6,168 nt of DNA from Bacteroidota bacterium (GTDB lineage: Bacteria > Bacteroidota > Bacteroidia > AKYH767-A > JABDAW01): assembly GCA_023251595.1 (NCBI GenBank), contig JAHEYM010000256.1, positions 1-6,168 on the forward strand. The letters are read 5' to 3'. A program made the translations under genes and the position numbers. Of this stretch, positions 6,054-6,168 are shown one piece after another. Under the pieces are notes generated by a model. The model did not search any database and had not been told where the DNA came from. It saw only the letters and a list, made by a program, of their open reading frames with translations. The stretch's first letter is position 1, and every line of letters begins with the position of its first letter.

Positions 6054-6085
6054 CGAAGATAAGGGAAGTATTTGTGGAAACCAAA
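6054..6085 (-). promoter_or_regulatory. Bacteroidota-type promoter of the secreted Cys-rich protein
   Basis: Reading the minus strand, TTTG (6085-6082) is followed after exactly 20 bases by TATCTTCG (6061-6054), one mismatch from TAnnTTTG. Transcription would start near 6047, giving a leader of about 30 bases before the ATG at 6016. The leader is AT-rich and has no Shine-Dalgarno, as usual for the phylum. Confidence 0.65.
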
Positions 6086-6094
6086 TGTTTTGAG

Positions 6095-6168
6095 GTAAGA
6101 ATATCTTCCATCTGCTACATGGATATAGAGATCGTTGTAAAGAATACCTTCCATCCGTTACATGGATA
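6095..6168. repeat. Pair of about 30-bp direct repeats upstream of the secreted-protein promoter
   Basis: GTAAGAATATCTTCC...ACATGGATA (6095-6125) and GTAAAGAATACCTTCC...ACATGGATA (6137-6168) match at 24 of 27 core positions, with one single-base indel near the left end. The core period is 43 bp. Each copy contains TCCAT-N7-ATGGA, an inverted repeat of the kind a dimeric regulator binds. The second copy ends at the window edge, so more copies may follow. Confidence 0.65.

Noticed and set aside
6017..6154. A 46-residue N-terminal extension of the secreted protein starting at 6154
   Set aside because: It would bury the signal peptide in the middle, crosses the likely promoter, and its first residues come from one of the direct repeats. 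A stop codon lies two codons before that ATG.
6042..6167. Minus-strand frame open from the window edge, possibly the end of another gene
   Set aside because: It is about 41 codons long with no recognisable content, overlaps the promoter and repeats, and reads two repeat copies in different frames.
6095..6168. CRISPR array
   Set aside because: Only two imperfect copies, a spacer-like gap of about 11 bases, and no cas genes nearby.

Overview
The window looks like chromosomal DNA from a member of the Bacteroidota. The reasons are the moderately AT-rich composition, the lack of Shine-Dalgarno sequences before most starts, TAnnTTTG-type promoter elements, and proteins with a Bacteroidota character (a WecB / polysaccharide deacetylase / FemAB-like trio and a small secreted protein rich in Ala, Thr and Cys). 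Genus cannot be decided from the sequence alone.

Layout. Bases 1-51 are the tail of an unidentified plus-strand gene. Bases 52-296 are a structured intergenic region. It holds a 154-bp inverted pair of GC-rich REP-like palindromes (73-103 and 196-226), two AT-rich hairpins between them, and a five-unit heptamer tandem repeat that runs up to the next start codon. Then comes a tightly coupled three-gene cluster on the plus strand (297-3675): a non-hydrolysing UDP-GlcNAc 2-epimerase, a divergent polysaccharide-deacetylase-type protein and a FemAB/GNAT-type acyltransferase. They are joined by single-base stop/start overlaps and probably act on one surface or exported glycan: sugar-nucleotide supply, then deacetylation, then N- or O-acylation.

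A good Bacteroidota-type promoter (about 3690-3721) begins a second plus-strand operon (3763-5646): uracil phosphoribosyltransferase (upp), an unrecognised four-helix membrane protein, and a YjjG-type HAD nucleotidase that starts at GTG inside its neighbour's stop. Its outer genes concern pyrimidine salvage and clean-up. The likely intrinsic terminator lies inside the last codons of yjjG. A convergent minus-strand gene (6016-5651) encodes a 121-residue exported, cysteine-rich, low-complexity protein with its own clear promoter. Just upstream of that promoter is a pair of about 30-bp direct repeats reaching the window edge.

I see no tRNA, rRNA, CRISPR array, transposase or phage gene. Most of the coding content is ordinary housekeeping or envelope biology. 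The less explained parts are the intergenic repeats at both ends, the deacetylase/acyltransferase cassette, the membrane protein between upp and yjjG, and the Cys-rich secreted protein.
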